The translations under genes and the position numbers were made by a program. A stretch of 64,000 nt of DNA from NCBI GenBank assembly GCA_965262015.1, contig OZ253494.1, forward strand, positions 1,674,001 through 1,738,000, given 5' to 3'. The notes beneath the pieces were generated by a model. It had not been told where the DNA came from, did not search any database, and saw nothing but the letters and a program-made list of their open reading frames with translations. This DNA is from G965262015 sp965262015. GTDB lineage: Bacteria > Spirochaetota > Leptospiria > Turneriellales > CBDBES01. Numbering within the stretch: position 1 is the stretch's first letter; each line of letters opens with the position of its first letter. Positions 62,659-64,000 of this stretch are shown here, piece after piece.

Positions 62659-64000
62659 ATGTACAAATTTAAATCATTTTTATTTACTATTGTATTATTC
62701 TGTTTAGCATTCAATAACATATATACTTACACTATATATGCATTTAGAAACTATCATGAAGCACATCCCACTAAAATGAACTTACTGGGACGGGTAATTT
62801 CGGTTAGCCATGGATTAGGTAATGTAAAAGAAAAGATAGTTAGCTATGATATAAGAGAATGGAATATTACAGCTCAATTAAATCATTATATCCCATTGCG
62901 TTATGGCGAAATCATTTATGTTGTACAAAAAAATCCAGATCATATCAGAAGTAAACATGCTTATATTGTTGCTGAGGCAACTGTGTATTCTATATTTAAA
63001 ACAGGTTTTCAGGGGTGGCTACTAAAAGCTAAAGGTAACTTTTTGAAGGTACGCAAAGGGCATTTTATTGCGATCAAGCCCATCAGTCAAAATCGACAAA
63101 AAGCAATTACATTGCTTAGCCAGGCTGAGCGTGAATTTAAATTAAAACGTTATGCCAAAGCTTTAGCTTACTATAAGCAAAGTTTAGAATATGATCCTGG
63201 TAAGCCAGAAACATACCTTAAATTAGCCACACTACATAAAAAGCTTAAGATGACGGATAATATTGGAGTATATCTTGAGCAAGCATGGAAACAATTACAC
63301 CAGTTTGAAGACACCTCTGCTCTTTTACAAATGCCTAGCGATTATTTATCATGGCATAATAGATTACTACAAGATAATAAATCTACAGTATTAAGACATA
63401 TTAAATGTTCTTCAAATAATAATAATATGGTGTTTGCTTGTAAACGAATCAAACATGCTCTACATATTATGAATGAGATTAATAAATATCATAAATATCT
63501 TATTTGGTTGCATGACACCTTAATTAATAGTACTTTTACTAGTGTGGACATACGTAGAATGGCTACCTATGAATTTCAGTACCAATATGCTCGTATATGC
63601 TTTACTATTTACCAGATTCTTAATCAATATACGCCACAAGAAGTGTTGCCCTGGCTAAATAAAATGGAACGACAAACTTTATATAAGCCACTTTATTTAG
63701 AAGCAACAAAGATGCATGCCAAAGGACAGTGGATGTATCCCAAAAAAGAATGGGCATTAGCTTTTTTGTACGCTTCTATGTATTATTTTGAAGACGCACA
63801 CCAGAAACAACCTCTTGATACAAGAGCAGCCTACCGTCTTTTTATGATAGCATATAAACATGCTAGTCAGGTTAAATCTTCGAAAAACAATAGATCTTAT
63901 TCTACGTTGGCTAAGTATTACGGTAAGCATTTACTAAGTTTGCGTAATCATGCCAATTATAATTGGTCTACCATAGAAAAGATGTTGCAAGCATTACCTA
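62659..64000 (+). CDS. TPR-repeat exported protein, cut by the window end
   Basis: At least 447 residues, open to the right edge. An N-terminal signal or anchor (F-L-F-T-I-V-L-F-C-L-A-F) is followed by a region with G-R-V-I-S-V-S-H and R-Y-G-E-I-I-Y-V-V. A clear TPR lies at about 158-188 (A-E-R-E-F-K-L-K-R-Y-A-K-A-L-A-Y-Y-K-Q-S-L and D-P-G-K-P-E-T-Y-L-K-L-A). The rest is helical and unrecognised. Codirectional with the DUF115 gene 29 bases upstream. Confidence 0.75.
   Translation, partial: MYKFKSFLFTIVLFCLAFNNIYTYTIYAFRNYHEAHPTKMNLLGRVISVSHGLGNVKEKIVSYDIREWNITAQLNHYIPLRYGEIIYVVQKNPDHIRSKHAYIVAEATVYSIFKTGFQGWLLKAKGNFLKVRKGHFIAIKPISQNRQKAITLLSQAEREFKLKRYAKALAYYKQSLEYDPGKPETYLKLATLHKKLKMTDNIGVYLEQAWKQLHQFEDTSALLQMPSDYLSWHNRLLQDNKSTVLRHIKCSSNNNNMVFACKRIKHALHIMNEINKYHKYLIWLHDTLINSTFTSVDIRRMATYEFQYQYARICFTIYQILNQYTPQEVLPWLNKMERQTLYKPLYLEATKMHAKGQWMYPKKEWALAFLYASMYYFEDAHQKQPLDTRAAYRLFMIAYKHASQVKSSKNNRSYSTLAKYYGKHLLSLRNHANYNWSTIEKMLQALP

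Overview
This window is low-GC, gene-dense bacterial DNA that looks like a spirochaete, most plausibly related to Leptospira. The case rests on several features together: an imelysin-type lipoprotein next to a TonB-dependent receptor with its own ExbB/ExbD/TonB, a short SMC of about 919 residues, a DUF115 (Maf/MptE-like) protein, many lipoproteins with loose lipoboxes, a FlgM-like small protein, and a type II secretion system split over two loci. No rRNA or ribosomal-protein gene is present, so the assignment is an inference.

Left end (1-6.5 kb): an accessory, surface-protein region. Two arrays of a short repeat (1-1063 and 4373-5040) flank an 867-residue lipoprotein gene with 13 GLUG-type repeats. 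The repeat codes for the last residues of that protein, DALL(A/T)GQR followed by a stop. Copies are spaced almost always 52 or 43 bp apart. Both spacings are one more than a multiple of three, so successive copies rotate through the three reading frames. Each array runs into a promoterless 3' cassette from a related protein (about 1064-1426 and 5037-5445). A spondin-domain secreted protein follows.

Core region (6.5-29 kb): AlkD-like DNA glycosylase, YheT-like hydrolase, CinA, SecA, citrate synthase, thioredoxin reductase, a phosphomannomutase-family enzyme, GspD-GspE-GspF, an FAD oxidoreductase facing GcvT, SecG, a Xer recombinase, tRNA-Ala(GGC), an Mrp ATPase, and a tightly coupled minus-strand set (HemE, a signal-peptidase-I-like protein whose catalytic Lys is replaced by Cys, and a lysine-2,3-aminomutase-type radical SAM protein).

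Middle (29-46 kb): a lipase-like lipoprotein, a degenerate STAS gene before YbeY and a CorC-like protein, then a lipoprotein that clearly belongs to the cholesterol-dependent cytolysin family but lacks the Trp-rich undecapeptide. LeuC-LeuD are followed by a CapD/FlaA1-type gene broken at a run of nine T. An IS30 relic and a second STAS gene come next. A minus-strand iron-type uptake operon follows (imelysin, TonB-dependent receptor, ExbB, ExbD, TonB), preceded by a Fur-like palindrome. Its receptor is fused in frame behind a complete fatty-acid hydroxylase/sterol desaturase.

Right end (46-64 kb): ComM-like ATPase, a secreted FlgT/LPP20-like protein, an inositol-monophosphatase-family enzyme, YraN, a patatin-like lipase, Bcp-type peroxiredoxin, and pseudopilins GspG-H-I-J. 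GspK is not seen; instead there is a decayed stretch of about 1 kb holding an IS1595 transposase relic. The window ends with a small lipoprotein, a TPR protein with an Mrr-like C-terminus, SMC, a DUF115 protein and a TPR protein cut by the window edge.
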